Source: Jatrophihabitans endophyticus
Lineage (GTDB): Bacteria > Actinomycetota > Actinomycetes > Mycobacteriales > Jatrophihabitantaceae
Length of the DNA: 64,000 nucleotides
Reading direction: 5' to 3'
Assembly: GCF_900129455.1 (NCBI RefSeq)
Contig: NZ_FQVU01000002.1
Location: 434,001-498,000, forward strand
Both the position numbers and the translations under genes were made by a program. Position 1 is the stretch's first letter, and each line of letters begins with the position of its first letter. Below, one piece after another: positions 28,007 to 36,889 of the stretch. Under the pieces are notes generated by a model. The model was not told the origin of the DNA. It saw nothing but the letters and a program-made list of their open reading frames with translations, and searched no databases.

Positions 28007-29362
28007 TCAGCCGAGGTCGTCGACCGTCCGCCGCCAGGGCCGGGCGCGCTCGAGCTGGGCGGCCAGGGCCAGCAGCGTGTCCTCCCCGCCCGGCGGGCAC
28101 ACGAGCTGCACGGCCAGCGGCGTGCCGGTGGGGCCGGGTTCGCCGGTGGGCAGCGTCAACGCCGGCCACCCCGCCAGGTTCCACGGCGCGGCGAACGGGG
28201 CGTAGCGCGCGTTCGACCAGACGTTGGCCAGCCAGCCCCGTTCGCTCCACGCGCGGGCCCGCGGCGGGGACTGGGCGAGCGCGGGCGTCACCAGCACGTC
28301 GTGGTCGGTGAAGAACCGCTCGGCCCGGCTGCGCCAGGACGTCCGGCCCTGCTCCCGCGGCAGGCCGAGACGCAACGCCGCGCGGCCGAGCGCGGCGTGG
28401 CGCGCGGTCCGCACCTGCAGGCGTGACCGGTCGGCCACGAGCCGGGCGTCCAGCTCCGTCCCCGCCGTCCACCGGACGGCCTGCGAGAGCACCAGCCTCG
28501 CCGGGTAGGGCACCTCGGCGGTGCGGACCCGGTGGCCCGCCGCGGCCAGCGCGTCGCCGGTCGTGCGGGCCGCGGCCACCCAGTCCGGATGCACCGGGGT
28601 GCCGACGACGGGAGCGCGCACCGAGACCGCCACCCGGAGCGGCGCGGGGTCGGCGAGCGGGGCGACCGGACGGTCGGCCATCACGGCGAAGGTCAGGGCG
28701 GCGTCCTGCACCGTCGTCGCGAGCGGGCCGTTCTCGGCCATGCCGAACCACGACCCGTTGCCGAGGTCGGCCGGGACGACACCGCTCCCCGGCTTCAGCC
28801 CCACCAGGCCGCAGCACGCCGCCGGGATGCGGATGGAGCCCATGCCGTCGTTGCCGTGCGCGACCGGCACCGTGGCGGCGGCCACCGCGGCGGCGGCGCC
28901 CCCGGACGACCCGCCCGGGCTCACCCGCCGGTTCCACGGATTGCGCGTGACGGCGGCAGCCGAGTCGGTGGTGCCGAAGACGCACAGCTCGGGGGTGTTC
29001 GTCAGCCCGACGACCACGGCCCCGGCGGCGCGCAGCCGGCGCACGACCTCGTGGTCGCTCGTGCGGGGCGTGTCGTCCGTCGCCGCCGAGCCGTTGCGCA
29101 ACGCCTCGCCCGTCACCGGCACGTTGTCCTTCACCGCGACCGGGACGCCGGCCAGCGCGAGCCGGTCGCGGTCGGGTCGCGCGTCCACGAGGTCGGCCTC
29201 GCGCAGCGCGGCGAACACCCGCACCTCGCGGTAGGCCTCGATCCCGCCGTCGACCTCCTCGATCCGGCGCAGCGCGAGCTCGACCGCCTCCCGCGCCGAA
29301 TAGGTGCCCGCGCGCACGGCGGCGGCGATGGCGGCGGCCGTCCCCGGCCGGGCTGCGGTCAT
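28007..29362 (-). CDS. Amidase-signature family amidohydrolase
   Basis: A 451-residue amidase with the Ser-cisSer-Lys triad. The lysine lies in GVPVAVKDNVPVTG, the nucleophile region is SPGGSSGGAAAAVAA, and the third segment reads GNDGMGSIRIPAACCGLVGLKP. Family members hydrolyse small amides or act as GatA; no GatB/C genes are near, so a catabolic amidase is likelier. The ATG at 29362 has a TACCCT -10 ending seven bases upstream (leaderless), which favours it over the frame to 29476. It is convergent with the LuxR-type regulator. Confidence 0.9.
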   Translation of the reverse strand: MTAARPGTAAAIAAAVRAGTYSAREAVELALRRIEEVDGGIEAYREVRVFAALREADLVDARPDRDRLALAGVPVAVKDNVPVTGEALRNGSAATDDTPRTSDHEVVRRLRAAGAVVVGLTNTPELCVFGTTDSAAAVTRNPWNRRVSPGGSSGGAAAAVAAATVPVAHGNDGMGSIRIPAACCGLVGLKPGSGVVPADLGNGSWFGMAENGPLATTVQDAALTFAVMADRPVAPLADPAPLRVAVSVRAPVVGTPVHPDWVAAARTTGDALAAAGHRVRTAEVPYPARLVLSQAVRWTAGTELDARLVADRSRLQVRTARHAALGRAALRLGLPREQGRTSWRSRAERFFTDHDVLVTPALAQSPPRARAWSERGWLANVWSNARYAPFAAPWNLAGWPALTLPTGEPGPTGTPLAVQLVCPPGGEDTLLALAAQLERARPWRRTVDDLG

Positions 29363-29368
29363 GGCGGC

Positions 29369-29374
29369 AGGGTA
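29369..29374 (-). promoter_or_regulatory. -10 element for leaderless amidase mRNA
   Basis: TACCCT on the minus strand, six bases before the ATG. Confidence 0.5.
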
Positions 29375-29484
29375 GCGAGGGCCCCGTGGCGGCCCGGTGT
29401 TTGGCGTTGTCAGAGGCGTGAGCAACACTGGAGGAGCAAGGCACGAGGACGGTCGAAACTGCGGCCGCCCCCGCACCGACCCGC

Positions 29485-29503
29485 GGTCGCTGCAGCAGCG
29501 ACC
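29485..29503. promoter_or_regulatory. Leader hairpin upstream of egtA
   Basis: GGTCGCTG and CAGCGACC form an 8-bp stem with a three-base loop about 20 bases before the egtA start. It could affect translation of the ergothioneine operon; no known riboswitch is recognised. Confidence 0.35.
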
Positions 29504-29525
29504 GGTCCGGACCTGGAGGGGGCGG

Positions 29526-30800
29526 ATGACCGCTCACACCGCGTCGTCGACCCTGCGCGACGACCCACTCATCGACCCCGCCGACGCGCTCGCGGCCGCC
29601 CGCGACCACATCGTCGCCGCGGCGCTGACCCCGTCCGCGGGCGGCCGCGTCGGGCTCGAGCTCGAATGCCATCTGATCGACCTGCGCCGACCGGGGCGTC
29701 GGCCGGAGTGGGACGAGGTCGTCGCGGTCGCCGGGTCGTTGCCGGCGATGCCCTCGGGCAGCCGGGTGACGCTGGAGCCCGGCGGGCAGATCGAGCTGTC
29801 GACGCCCCCCACCGACGACGTGGCCTCGTCGGTCGCCGCCCTGCGCGCCGACCGGCAGGTGCTGCGCGACGGGCTGGCCCGCGCCGGCTTCGGTGCCGCG
29901 CCGCTGGGCACCGACCCCGCCCGTCCCGTCCGGCGGGTCAATCCCAGCGGCCGCTACGTCGCCATGGAGCAGCACTTCGCGGCCGTCGACTGCGCCGACC
30001 CCGGCCGGGCGATGATGACCGGCACGGCCGCCCTGCAGGTCAACCTCGACGCCGGCCCGGAGGCCGAATGGGCGCAGCGGCTGTCCCTCGTCGCCGCGCT
30101 GGGTCCGGTCCTCGTGGCCGCCTCGGCGGGGTCGCCCTACCTCGCCGGCGAGTCCTCGGGCTGGCACTCGATGCGCCAACAGATCTGGCACGGCATCGAC
30201 CACGGCCGCAGCGACCCGATCACCCCCGGCAGCGAGCCGGCGCAGGCGTGGGCGTCGTACGCGCTCGACGCACCGGTCATGCTGGTGCGCCCCGCCGACG
30301 GCGGCGACGACGTGCACCCGGTACGGCAGCGGGTGCCGTTCCGGGACTGGCTGCAGGGCCGGGCACCGATCGAACGGCGACCCACCCTCGCCGATCTCGA
30401 CTACCACCTGACGACGCTGTTCCCGCCCGTCCGGCCGCGGGGGTACGTCGAGATCCGCTGCCTGGACGCGCTGCCCGACCGGTGGTGGCCGGCACTCGCC
30501 ACGCTGACCGCCGTCCTGCTCGACGACCCCGACGCGGCGGCGGCCGCGGCCGAACTGACCCGGCCCGTCGTCGGGGCGTGGGAGGCCGCCGCCCGCGACG
30601 GCCTGCGCGATCCCGCGATCGCGGCCGCGGTGCGCGGCTGCGTCGACGTGGCACTCGTGCACTGCCCGGACGAACTGCGCCCCGAACTGACCGCGCTCGC
30701 CGACCTCGTGGCCGCGGGGCGGACGCCGAGCGACGAGCTGCGCGAGCGCGCCGACCGGGTCGGCCCGCTGCGCCTGCTGGAGGAGGAAGCCCATGCGTGA
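29526..30800 (+). CDS. egtA: Glutamate-cysteine ligase, ergothioneine pathway
   Basis: A 424-residue EgtA of the GCS2 family that makes gamma-glutamylcysteine, the sulfur donor for ergothioneine in actinobacteria. Motifs are [12 protein letters not shown] near the N-terminus, [13 protein letters not shown] and [31 protein letters not shown] lies in the C-terminal half. The ATG at 29526 follows GGAGGGGG. It overlaps egtB by eight bases and heads egtABCD. The egtE lyase is not in the window. Confidence 0.95.
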   Translation: MTAHTASSTLRDDPLIDPADALAAARDHIVAAALTPSAGGRVGLELECHLIDLRRPGRRPEWDEVVAVAGSLPAMPSGSRVTLEPGGQIELSTPPTDDVASSVAALRADRQVLRDGLARAGFGAAPLGTDPARPVRRVNPSGRYVAMEQHFAAVDCADPGRAMMTGTAALQVNLDAGPEAEWAQRLSLVAALGPVLVAASAGSPYLAGESSGWHSMRQQIWHGIDHGRSDPITPGSEPAQAWASYALDAPVMLVRPADGGDDVHPVRQRVPFRDWLQGRAPIERRPTLADLDYHLTTLFPPVRPRGYVEIRCLDALPDRWWPALATLTAVLLDDPDAAAAAAELTRPVVGAWEAAARDGLRDPAIAAAVRGCVDVALVHCPDELRPELTALADLVAAGRTPSDELRERADRVGPLRLLEEEAHA

Positions 30801-32064
30801 CATCGCCGCGAACGGTCTGCAGACCGCGCGGGCCCGCACCCTGACCCTGACCGAGTTCGACGACCACGAGCTGACGACCCAGCACAGCCCGCTGATGAGC
30901 CCGCTCGTCTGGGACCTCGCCCACATCGGACAGCAGGAGGACCTCTGGCTCCTGCGTGGCGGTGAGTCCGCTGCCCAGGGCCTGCTCTCGTGCCAGGTCG
31001 AGCGCCTGTACGACGCGTTCGAGAACCCGCGTGCGACACGGGCGACGCTGCCGCTGCTGTCGCCGGCCGAGGCCCGCACCTACCTCGCCGACGTCCGCAA
31101 CCGGATCCTCGACGGCCTCGACCGGCTGCCCGACCCGTCGGGCGAGGACCTCTTCCCCTACGTCATGGTCGAGCAGCACGAGCAGATGCACAACGAGACG
31201 ATGCTCGCCACCCATCAGCTGCGCGACGGCACACCGATCCTGGGCGCGGGCGCCCCACTGCCGACAGGACGGACGGTGCCGGACGGCTCGGTGCTGGTGC
31301 CCGCCGGCGAGTTCGTCCTGGGTGTCGACGGCACCGAGGAGCCGTGGTCGCTCGACAACGAGCGGCCCGCGCACGTCGTCGACCTCGCGGCGTTCCGCAT
31401 CGCCAGGGTTCCGGTCACCAACGCCGAGTACCAGCGCTTCGTCGACGCCGGCGGGTACGACGAGCCGCGCTGGTGGTCCGCGCGGGGCTGGGCGCACCGG
31501 CAGGAGGCCGGCCTGACCGCTCCCCAGTTCTGGCTGGGCGACGGCTCGCGTCGCCGGTTCGGCAGCGTCGAGGCTCTCGTCCCCGACGAGCCCGTGCAGC
31601 ACGTCTGCTTCTTCGAGGCCGAGGCGTACGCGGCGTGGGCCGGCGCCCGACTGCCCAGCGAGCAGGAGTGGGAGAAGGCCTGCGTCTGGGATCCCGAGCT
31701 GGGGCGGCGACGCCGCTGGCCGTGGGGTGCGGCCGACCCGACGCCGGCGCTGGCCAATCTCGGCGGCGGGTCGCTGCGGCCGGCGCCCGTCGGCGCGTAC
31801 CCCGACGGCGCGTCCGCCTACGGCGTCGAGCAGCTGATCGGCGACGTGTGGGAGTGGACGTCCTCCGGCTTCGAGGCCTGGCCGGGGTTCACGCCGATGC
31901 TCTACCGCCAGTACAGCGCGCCGTTCTTCGGTGGGGACTTCCGCGTGCTGCGCGGCGGCTCGTGGGCCGTCGGCGGCAACACGATCCGCCCGTCCTTCCG
32001 CAACTGGGACCTCCCGATCCGCCGCCAGATCTTCACCGGCTTCCGCCTCGCCTGGGACGCCTGA
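30793..32064 (+). CDS. egtB: Ergothioneine sulfoxide synthase
   Basis: A 423-residue nonheme iron enzyme that couples gamma-Glu-Cys to hercynine with oxygen. The DinB-like N-terminal half carries the iron ligands: His44 in [11 protein letters not shown], and His129 and His133 in [11 protein letters not shown]. The C-terminal formylglycine-generating-enzyme-like half has [25 protein letters not shown] and the end [13 protein letters not shown]. Length is usual. It overlaps egtA and lies three bases before egtC. Confidence 0.96.
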   Translation: MRDIAANGLQTARARTLTLTEFDDHELTTQHSPLMSPLVWDLAHIGQQEDLWLLRGGESAAQGLLSCQVERLYDAFENPRATRATLPLLSPAEARTYLADVRNRILDGLDRLPDPSGEDLFPYVMVEQHEQMHNETMLATHQLRDGTPILGAGAPLPTGRTVPDGSVLVPAGEFVLGVDGTEEPWSLDNERPAHVVDLAAFRIARVPVTNAEYQRFVDAGGYDEPRWWSARGWAHRQEAGLTAPQFWLGDGSRRRFGSVEALVPDEPVQHVCFFEAEAYAAWAGARLPSEQEWEKACVWDPELGRRRRWPWGAADPTPALANLGGGSLRPAPVGAYPDGASAYGVEQLIGDVWEWTSSGFEAWPGFTPMLYRQYSAPFFGGDFRVLRGGSWAVGGNTIRPSFRNWDLPIRRQIFTGFRLAWDA

Positions 32065-32067
32065 ACC

Positions 32068-32757
32068 GTGTGTCGTCACCTGGCGTGGCTCGGGACGCCG
32101 CGGGATCTCGCGTCGCTCGTGCTGGACCCGCCTGCGGGGCTGCAGACCCAGGCCTACGCGCCGCGGCGGCAGAAGCGTGGCCTGCTCAACGCCGACGGCT
32201 GGGGCGTCGGCTTCTACGACGCCGACGGCACGGTGCGGCGCTGGCGCTCGGCACGGCCGCTGTGGAACGACGCGTCCTTCGCCTCGGTCGCGCCGGTGCT
32301 CGCATCGCACGCCGTGCTCGCGGCGGTGCGCTCGGCCACGGTGGGCATGCCGATCGACGAGACCGCCGCCGCCCCGTTCACCGACGGGCGCTGGCTGTTG
32401 TCGCACAACGGCAAGGTGTCCCGCGCCGCCCTCCCCGCGACGCTCGACGCCGAGTCGGTGTGCGACTCGGCCGTCCTGGCGGCGCACGTGTTCGCGCAGG
32501 GACCGCCCGCCCTCGTCTCGATTTTACGCGATATCGCGCAAAAAGATTCCGGGTCGTTCCTCAACGTGCTCATGACCGACGGCGAGAAGATCGTCGGGGT
32601 GACGTGGGGCGACGAGCTGAGCTACCTCGAGACCGACGCCGGAGTCGCCGTCGCGAGCGAGCCCTGGGACGACGATCCCGGCTGGGTCGACGTCCCCGAC
32701 CACCACCTGATCGAGGTGACGCGATCCGGCGTCACCGTGACCGACCTGGAGGCCTGA
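32068..32757 (+). CDS. egtC: Gamma-glutamyl-hercynylcysteine sulfoxide amidohydrolase
   Basis: A 229-residue class-II glutamine-amidotransferase-like hydrolase that removes the glutamate after EgtB. The N-terminal Cys2 (start MCRHLAWLG) is the nucleophile once Met is cleaved. NADGWGVGFYD and WLLSHNGKV are family motifs. GTG start, three bases after egtB. Codon 153 (32524-32526) is TTA, a rare leucine codon in such GC-rich genomes. It lies in a short AT-rich palindromic patch, so translation might depend on the scarce TTA tRNA. Confidence 0.95.
   Translation: MCRHLAWLGTPRDLASLVLDPPAGLQTQAYAPRRQKRGLLNADGWGVGFYDADGTVRRWRSARPLWNDASFASVAPVLASHAVLAAVRSATVGMPIDETAAAPFTDGRWLLSHNGKVSRAALPATLDAESVCDSAVLAAHVFAQGPPALVSILRDIAQKDSGSFLNVLMTDGEKIVGVTWGDELSYLETDAGVAVASEPWDDDPGWVDVPDHHLIEVTRSGVTVTDLEA
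32522..32543. repeat. Palindrome with TTA codon inside egtC
   Basis: The 12-bp palindrome CGCGATATCGCG (32527-32538) is flanked by TTTT and AAAA, giving a 22-base inverted repeat with one mismatch. Its composition contrasts sharply with the gene around it. Confidence 0.6.
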
Positions 32758-32758
32758 C

Positions 32759-33730
32759 GTGCCGGTCAACGACACGGCGATCCATCTCGATCCGGGAGCG
32801 CTGAACGCGCAGTTGGCGCGCGACGTCCGCGCCGGGCTGACCGCGGATCCGAAGACGCTGCCGCCGAAGTACTTCTACGACGCGCACGGCAGCGATCTGT
32901 TCGACCGCATCACCCGGCTGCCCGAGTACTACCCCTTCCGCGCCGAACGGGCCGCGCTCGAAGCGCACGCCAGCGACATCGCGGCGGCCACCGGCGCGCA
33001 GGCGCTCGTCGAGCTCGGCAGCGGCACGTCGGAGAAGACGCGCCTCCTGCTGCGGGCCCTGCAGGGTGCCGGCACCCTCACCCACTTCGTGCCCTTCGAC
33101 GTCGATCCGGCCGTCCTCAAGGACGCGAGCGCCGCGGTCGCCGAGGAGTACCCGCAGCTCGAGATCGAGCCGATCGTCGGCGACTTCGAGCAGCACCTCG
33201 GGCTGCTGCCACGGCATCCCGCCCGACTCGTCGCGTTCCTGGGCTCGACCGTGGGCAATCTCGATCCGGCGCAACGCGAGAGGTTCCTCGCTGACGTGCG
33301 ACACACCCTCGTCGACGGCGACGCGCTGCTGCTCGGCACCGACCTGGTGAAGGACACCGATCGCCTCGTCGCCGCGTACGACGACGCCGAGGGAGTGACC
33401 GCCCAGTTCGACAAGAACGTCCTCTCGGTGATCAACCGCGACCTGGGGGGACGCTTCGACCCCGACGCGTTCGACCACGTCGCCCGGTGGGACGCCGACG
33501 AGGAACGCATCGAGATGCGGCTGCGCTCCCGATGGGAGCAGAGCGTCCGCATCGACGCGCTCGACCTCGACGTGCACCTCGCCCGCGACGAGGAGATCCG
33601 CACCGAGATCTCGTCGAAGTTCCGCCGCGAGCGGGTCGAGGCCGAGCTCGCCGTCGCCGGGCTGCGCCTCACCCACTGGTGGACCGACCCAGCCGGCGAC
33701 TTCGCGCTGTCGCTGTCCCAGCCCGCCTGA
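32759..33730 (+). CDS. egtD: L-histidine N-alpha-methyltransferase
   Basis: A 323-residue SAM-dependent enzyme that trimethylates histidine to hercynine, the first ergothioneine intermediate. Motifs are KYFYDAHGSDLFDRITRLPEYYPFRAE, given here as KYFYDAHGSDLFDRIT and LPEYYPFRAE, then LVELGSGTSEKTRLLL (SAM site) and FLGSTVGNLDPAQRERFL. The C-terminal EISSKFRRERVEAEL matches the substrate-binding part of the family. The GTG start lies next to the egtC stop. It is the last gene of the operon. The next gene is an acyltransferase rather than egtE. Confidence 0.96.
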   Translation: MPVNDTAIHLDPGALNAQLARDVRAGLTADPKTLPPKYFYDAHGSDLFDRITRLPEYYPFRAERAALEAHASDIAAATGAQALVELGSGTSEKTRLLLRALQGAGTLTHFVPFDVDPAVLKDASAAVAEEYPQLEIEPIVGDFEQHLGLLPRHPARLVAFLGSTVGNLDPAQRERFLADVRHTLVDGDALLLGTDLVKDTDRLVAAYDDAEGVTAQFDKNVLSVINRDLGGRFDPDAFDHVARWDADEERIEMRLRSRWEQSVRIDALDLDVHLARDEEIRTEISSKFRRERVEAELAVAGLRLTHWWTDPAGDFALSLSQPA

Positions 33731-33819
33731 GCCGATCGCCCGGTCGCGGCGAGCACGGCCACCGGCGCGGCGGGCCTCCCGCAGGCTTGCCGGAGCCGCC
33801 GGCAGGGCAGGCTGGGGTC

Positions 33820-34626
33820 GTGATCACCTCGGTACGGGCGCGCCTTCGCGGACGGGACCGCACCTATCGGGTGGTCATCGGCATCTTCCGGGGCGTGTTC
33901 GGACTGCTCGGCCTGCGTTTCGAGCTGCGCGGCGTCGAGCACCTGCCCGCGGCCGGCCCGGCGGTGCTGGCGTGCAACCACCTCAGCTACCTGGACTTCA
34001 CCTTCGTCGGCCTGGTCGCGTCCGGCCGGGCACGGCTCGTGCGCTTCATGGCCAAGCAGTCGACCTTCGAGAACCCGGTCTCCGGCCCGCTCATGCGCCG
34101 GATGCGCCACATCCCCGTCGACCGGGACAGCGGCGCCGCGGCGTACCGGGTGGCCGCGCGCCGACTCGCCGCCGGTGAGCTCGTCGGGGTCTTCCCCGAG
34201 GCGACGATCAGCCGGTCGTTCACCCTCAAGTCCTTCAAGCTCGGCGCCGCCACGCTCGCGACGTGGGAGCAGGTCCCGCTGGTGCCGGTCGTGCTGTGGG
34301 CCCCGCAGCGGACCTTCACCGTGGACGGCCGGCGCAGCCTGCGCCGTGGCAAGACCATCCGCGTCTTCGTCGGCGCGCCGTTGCACCCGGCCCGCGACGC
34401 CGACCGGGCGGCGGTGGACGCCGAGCTCCGGCGCCGCATGCAGGGCCTGCTGGACGACGCCATGGCCGGGTACCCCGACGTGCCGCGCGACGCCGACGAC
34501 CACTGGTGGCTCCCCGGCGCGCACGGCGGCACGGCTCCGACGCTGGCGGACGCCGCGGTGGCCGAGGCCGCGGCCCGGGAACGGTCGCGGGCCCGGCGCG
34601 ATGCGCGCCGGGCGCGTCGCCGCTAG
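33820..34626 (+). CDS. 1-acyl-glycerol-3-phosphate acyltransferase (PlsC-like)
   Basis: A 268-residue membrane-associated acyltransferase of glycerolipid synthesis. The catalytic H-x4-D motif is NHLSYLDF. The acceptor-binding motif is degenerate, reading GVFPEATISRS where FPEGTRS is usual. PVVLWAP forms the later conserved strand. The C-terminus is an Arg/Ala-rich tail (ARERSRARRDARRARRR). The GTG at 33820 fits the leaderless pattern (CAGGCT ending seven bases before). It stands alone after the egt operon. Confidence 0.87.
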   Translation: MITSVRARLRGRDRTYRVVIGIFRGVFGLLGLRFELRGVEHLPAAGPAVLACNHLSYLDFTFVGLVASGRARLVRFMAKQSTFENPVSGPLMRRMRHIPVDRDSGAAAYRVAARRLAAGELVGVFPEATISRSFTLKSFKLGAATLATWEQVPLVPVVLWAPQRTFTVDGRRSLRRGKTIRVFVGAPLHPARDADRAAVDAELRRRMQGLLDDAMAGYPDVPRDADDHWWLPGAHGGTAPTLADAAVAEAAARERSRARRDARRARRR

Positions 34627-34649
34627 CTGTACGGGAACGCGCGGGCGGA

Positions 34650-34745
34650 TCAGCGAACGGTCAGCGCGCCCACGTCGCCCTTGGCGACCTTCGGGGTCGT
34701 CGGCGTGCTCGTCCAGAGGACGTAGCGACCGGTGCCCTGGCGCGG
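34650..34745 (-). pseudogene. Possible C-terminal remnant of a surface/kinase protein
   Basis: A short minus-strand frame ending at the TGA 34650-34652 reads GTGRYVLWTSTPTTPKVA and then KGDVGALTVR. This resembles the last strands of the discoidin-like domains at the ends of some actinobacterial kinase or flippase proteins (pattern RYVLxW-T-x-LP). It has no start and runs into the exporter's 3' end. The resemblance is only by eye and may be chance. Confidence 0.3.
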
Positions 34746-34757
34746 AGGGCGGCGGCG

Positions 34758-36245
34758 TCAGTGATGGTGTGGGGCGTCGAGCGGGCAGCGGGCGGCGTCC
34801 CGGCTGGGCTCCGTCCCGGCCGGCGTCCCGGCCGGTGGCGGCCCGGGCACACCGGCCCGGGCCAGCAGGACGAAGGACAGCACTCCACCGACGGCGCACA
34901 GCACCCCCGCCACGACGACGGCGTGGTGGAAACCGGCCGACAGCTCGGCCGGCCGGTCGTACGCGGCCGGGGTGATGCCGGCGAGGCCCGGCAGCACGGC
35001 CACGGCGAGCAGACCGGCGACGCGGGCGATGTCGTTGTTGACCGCCGAGGCGACCCCGACCTGTCGCGGTGGGGCGGCCGCGAGCGCCGTCGCGGTCAGC
35101 GGCGCGACCGTCGCCGAGAGGCCGAGCGCGAACACCACGACCGCCGGCAGCACGTCGGTCGCGTAGGAGGCGTGCTCCCCCACGCGGACGAGCAGGACCA
35201 GGCCGAGCCCGGCCACGATCGGGCCGACCGTCATCGGCCCGCGGGCGCCGATGCGCGCCGCCAGCCGGCCGGCCCGGCTCGACAGCAGCAGCATCACGAA
35301 CGTCATCGGCAGCAGGGCGCTCCCCGCCGCCACCGGCGTGAAGCCCGACACCCGTTGCAGCTGCACCGGGATCAGGAACAGCGAGCCGCCCAGCGCGGCG
35401 TACATGACGAAGGTGACGGCATTGGCCGCGACGAACTGCCGGTCCGCGAACAGCGACAACGGCATCATCGGGTGCCGGCTGCGCGCCTCGACCACCACGA
35501 ACGCGGCGAGCAGGACCACACCGACGATCAGCAGGACGATGATCCCGACCGGCCAGCCCCGGGTGGGTCCGTCGGTCAGCGCGAGGACGGTGAGCGCGAG
35601 GCCGGCCGCGGCGAGCACCACGCCGGGGACGTCGTAGTGCGGTTCGGCGTCGTCGTCGCGGAGCTCGGGGACGTAGCGCACCGCCAGCCAGACGACGGCC
35701 GCGGCGAGCGGCACGTTGAGCAGGAAGACGAGCCGCCAGCCCCACGGCGCGACCCCGACGAGCACGCCGCCCACGACCGGCCCCACCGCGGTCGCGACGC
35801 CACCGAGCCCGGACCACGAGCCCACCGCCGCGGCGCGGTCGTCGCGCCGGAACACCGACTCGATGATGGCGAGCGACCCGGGGGTCAGCAGCGCCGCGCC
35901 GACGCCCTGCAGCAGTCGCATGGCGATCAGCAGGCCGGCGGTCGGCGCCACCGCGCAGCCGATCGAGGCGACGGTGAACCACACGACCCCGACCACGTAG
36001 ATCCGCCGTCGGCCGAGATGGTCGCCGAGGGACCCGCCGAGCAGCAGGAACCCGGCGAGCGTCAGCGTGTACGCGTTGACCGTCCACTGCAGCGCGGTCA
36101 GCCCCGCGTCGAGGTCACCACCGATCCGCGGCAGCGCGACGTTGACGACGGTGCCGTCGAGCATGGCCATCCCGCTGCCGAGGATGGTCGCGGCGAGCAC
36201 CCCGCGGCCGGCCGCGGACTTCAGCGCCAGGCCGGGTTCGGTCAC
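34758..36245 (-). CDS. DHA2-family multidrug efflux MFS transporter
   Basis: A 495-residue 14-TM exporter related to EmrB/QacA. Helix 1 reads GMAMLDGTVVNVALPRIGGDL, cited in part as MLDGTVVNVALP. The inter-helix loop is GSLGDHLGRRRIYVVG, and the motif C-like segment is GPVVGGVLVG. It ends DAPHHH, a small histidine tail. The GTG at 36245 has TACCGT six bases upstream (leaderless), which supports it over the longer frame. It stands alone with no adjacent regulator, unlike the exporter at 8246. Confidence 0.92.
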   Translation of the reverse strand: MTEPGLALKSAAGRGVLAATILGSGMAMLDGTVVNVALPRIGGDLDAGLTALQWTVNAYTLTLAGFLLLGGSLGDHLGRRRIYVVGVVWFTVASIGCAVAPTAGLLIAMRLLQGVGAALLTPGSLAIIESVFRRDDRAAAVGSWSGLGGVATAVGPVVGGVLVGVAPWGWRLVFLLNVPLAAAVVWLAVRYVPELRDDDAEPHYDVPGVVLAAAGLALTVLALTDGPTRGWPVGIIVLLIVGVVLLAAFVVVEARSRHPMMPLSLFADRQFVAANAVTFVMYAALGGSLFLIPVQLQRVSGFTPVAAGSALLPMTFVMLLLSSRAGRLAARIGARGPMTVGPIVAGLGLVLLVRVGEHASYATDVLPAVVVFALGLSATVAPLTATALAAAPPRQVGVASAVNNDIARVAGLLAVAVLPGLAGITPAAYDRPAELSAGFHHAVVVAGVLCAVGGVLSFVLLARAGVPGPPPAGTPAGTEPSRDAARCPLDAPHHH

Positions 36246-36251
36246 CCCTGG

Positions 36252-36257
36252 ACGGTA
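36252..36257 (-). promoter_or_regulatory. -10 element for leaderless exporter mRNA
   Basis: TACCGT on the minus strand, six bases before the GTG. Confidence 0.5.
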
Positions 36258-36373
36258 GCGCCGCCGGCCGCACCGAGCCGTCCGCCGCGAGCCGGGCGTC
36301 GTCCCGCGCGAGGAAAATCGGTGGCCGGACGTGACCACACATCGGGCCGGGGGTGCGTCTTAGAGACGTGGTC

Positions 36374-36889
36374 ATGACCGAGTTCGACACCTTCGCCCGG
36401 CGCGAGCTGGATGGTCTGCTGCGCTACGCCACCGTGCTCACCGGCGATCCCGACCTGGCCCGGGACCTGGTGCAGGACGTAATGGTCAAGGCGTTCCGCC
36501 GGTGGTCGTTGGTGAGTGCAGCCGACAACCAACGTGCCTACGTGCGGACGATGGTGACCCGGGCGTTCCTCTCCTGGCGTCGCAGCTGGGCGGTCCGTCA
36601 CGTCGTCCTCCCGTTCGACGAACTCCCCGAGGGGCCGCCCACCGGCGATCACGCGGGCGCGATCGCCGAGCGGGACGACGCACTGCAGCGGCTGCGCGGC
36701 CTGCCTCGCCGTCAGCGCAGCGTGCTCGTCCTGCGCTACTTCGAGCGGCTGACCGACAACGAGATCGCCGAGGTCCTCGGCTGCTCGCCGGTCACGGTCC
36801 GCGGCTACGCGTCCCGCGCGCTCGCCACTCTCCGCGCAGACCCTCACCCCGATTTCGCCGTCACCTCATCCATCAAGGAGCACTCATGA
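36374..36889 (+). CDS. SigE-family ECF RNA polymerase sigma factor
   Basis: A 171-residue ECF sigma factor. Region 2 is FARRELDGLLRYATVLTGD with DLARDLVQDVMVKAFRRW. Region 4 is LPRRQRSVLVLRYFERLTDNEIAEVLGC followed by SPVTVRGYASRALATLR. There is no C-terminal extension. The ATG at 36374 is preferred; a GTG at 36353 is in frame. The stop overlaps the next gene as ATGA, so the sigma factor is coexpressed with a single-span membrane protein that may sense signals or hold it. Confidence 0.9.
   Translation: MTEFDTFARRELDGLLRYATVLTGDPDLARDLVQDVMVKAFRRWSLVSAADNQRAYVRTMVTRAFLSWRRSWAVRHVVLPFDELPEGPPTGDHAGAIAERDDALQRLRGLPRRQRSVLVLRYFERLTDNEIAEVLGCSPVTVRGYASRALATLRADPHPDFAVTSSIKEHS

Noticed and set aside
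27945-31079. 1044-codon minus-strand frame across amidase and egtA
   Set aside because: It overlaps well-supported genes in other frames and is compositionally a GC shadow.
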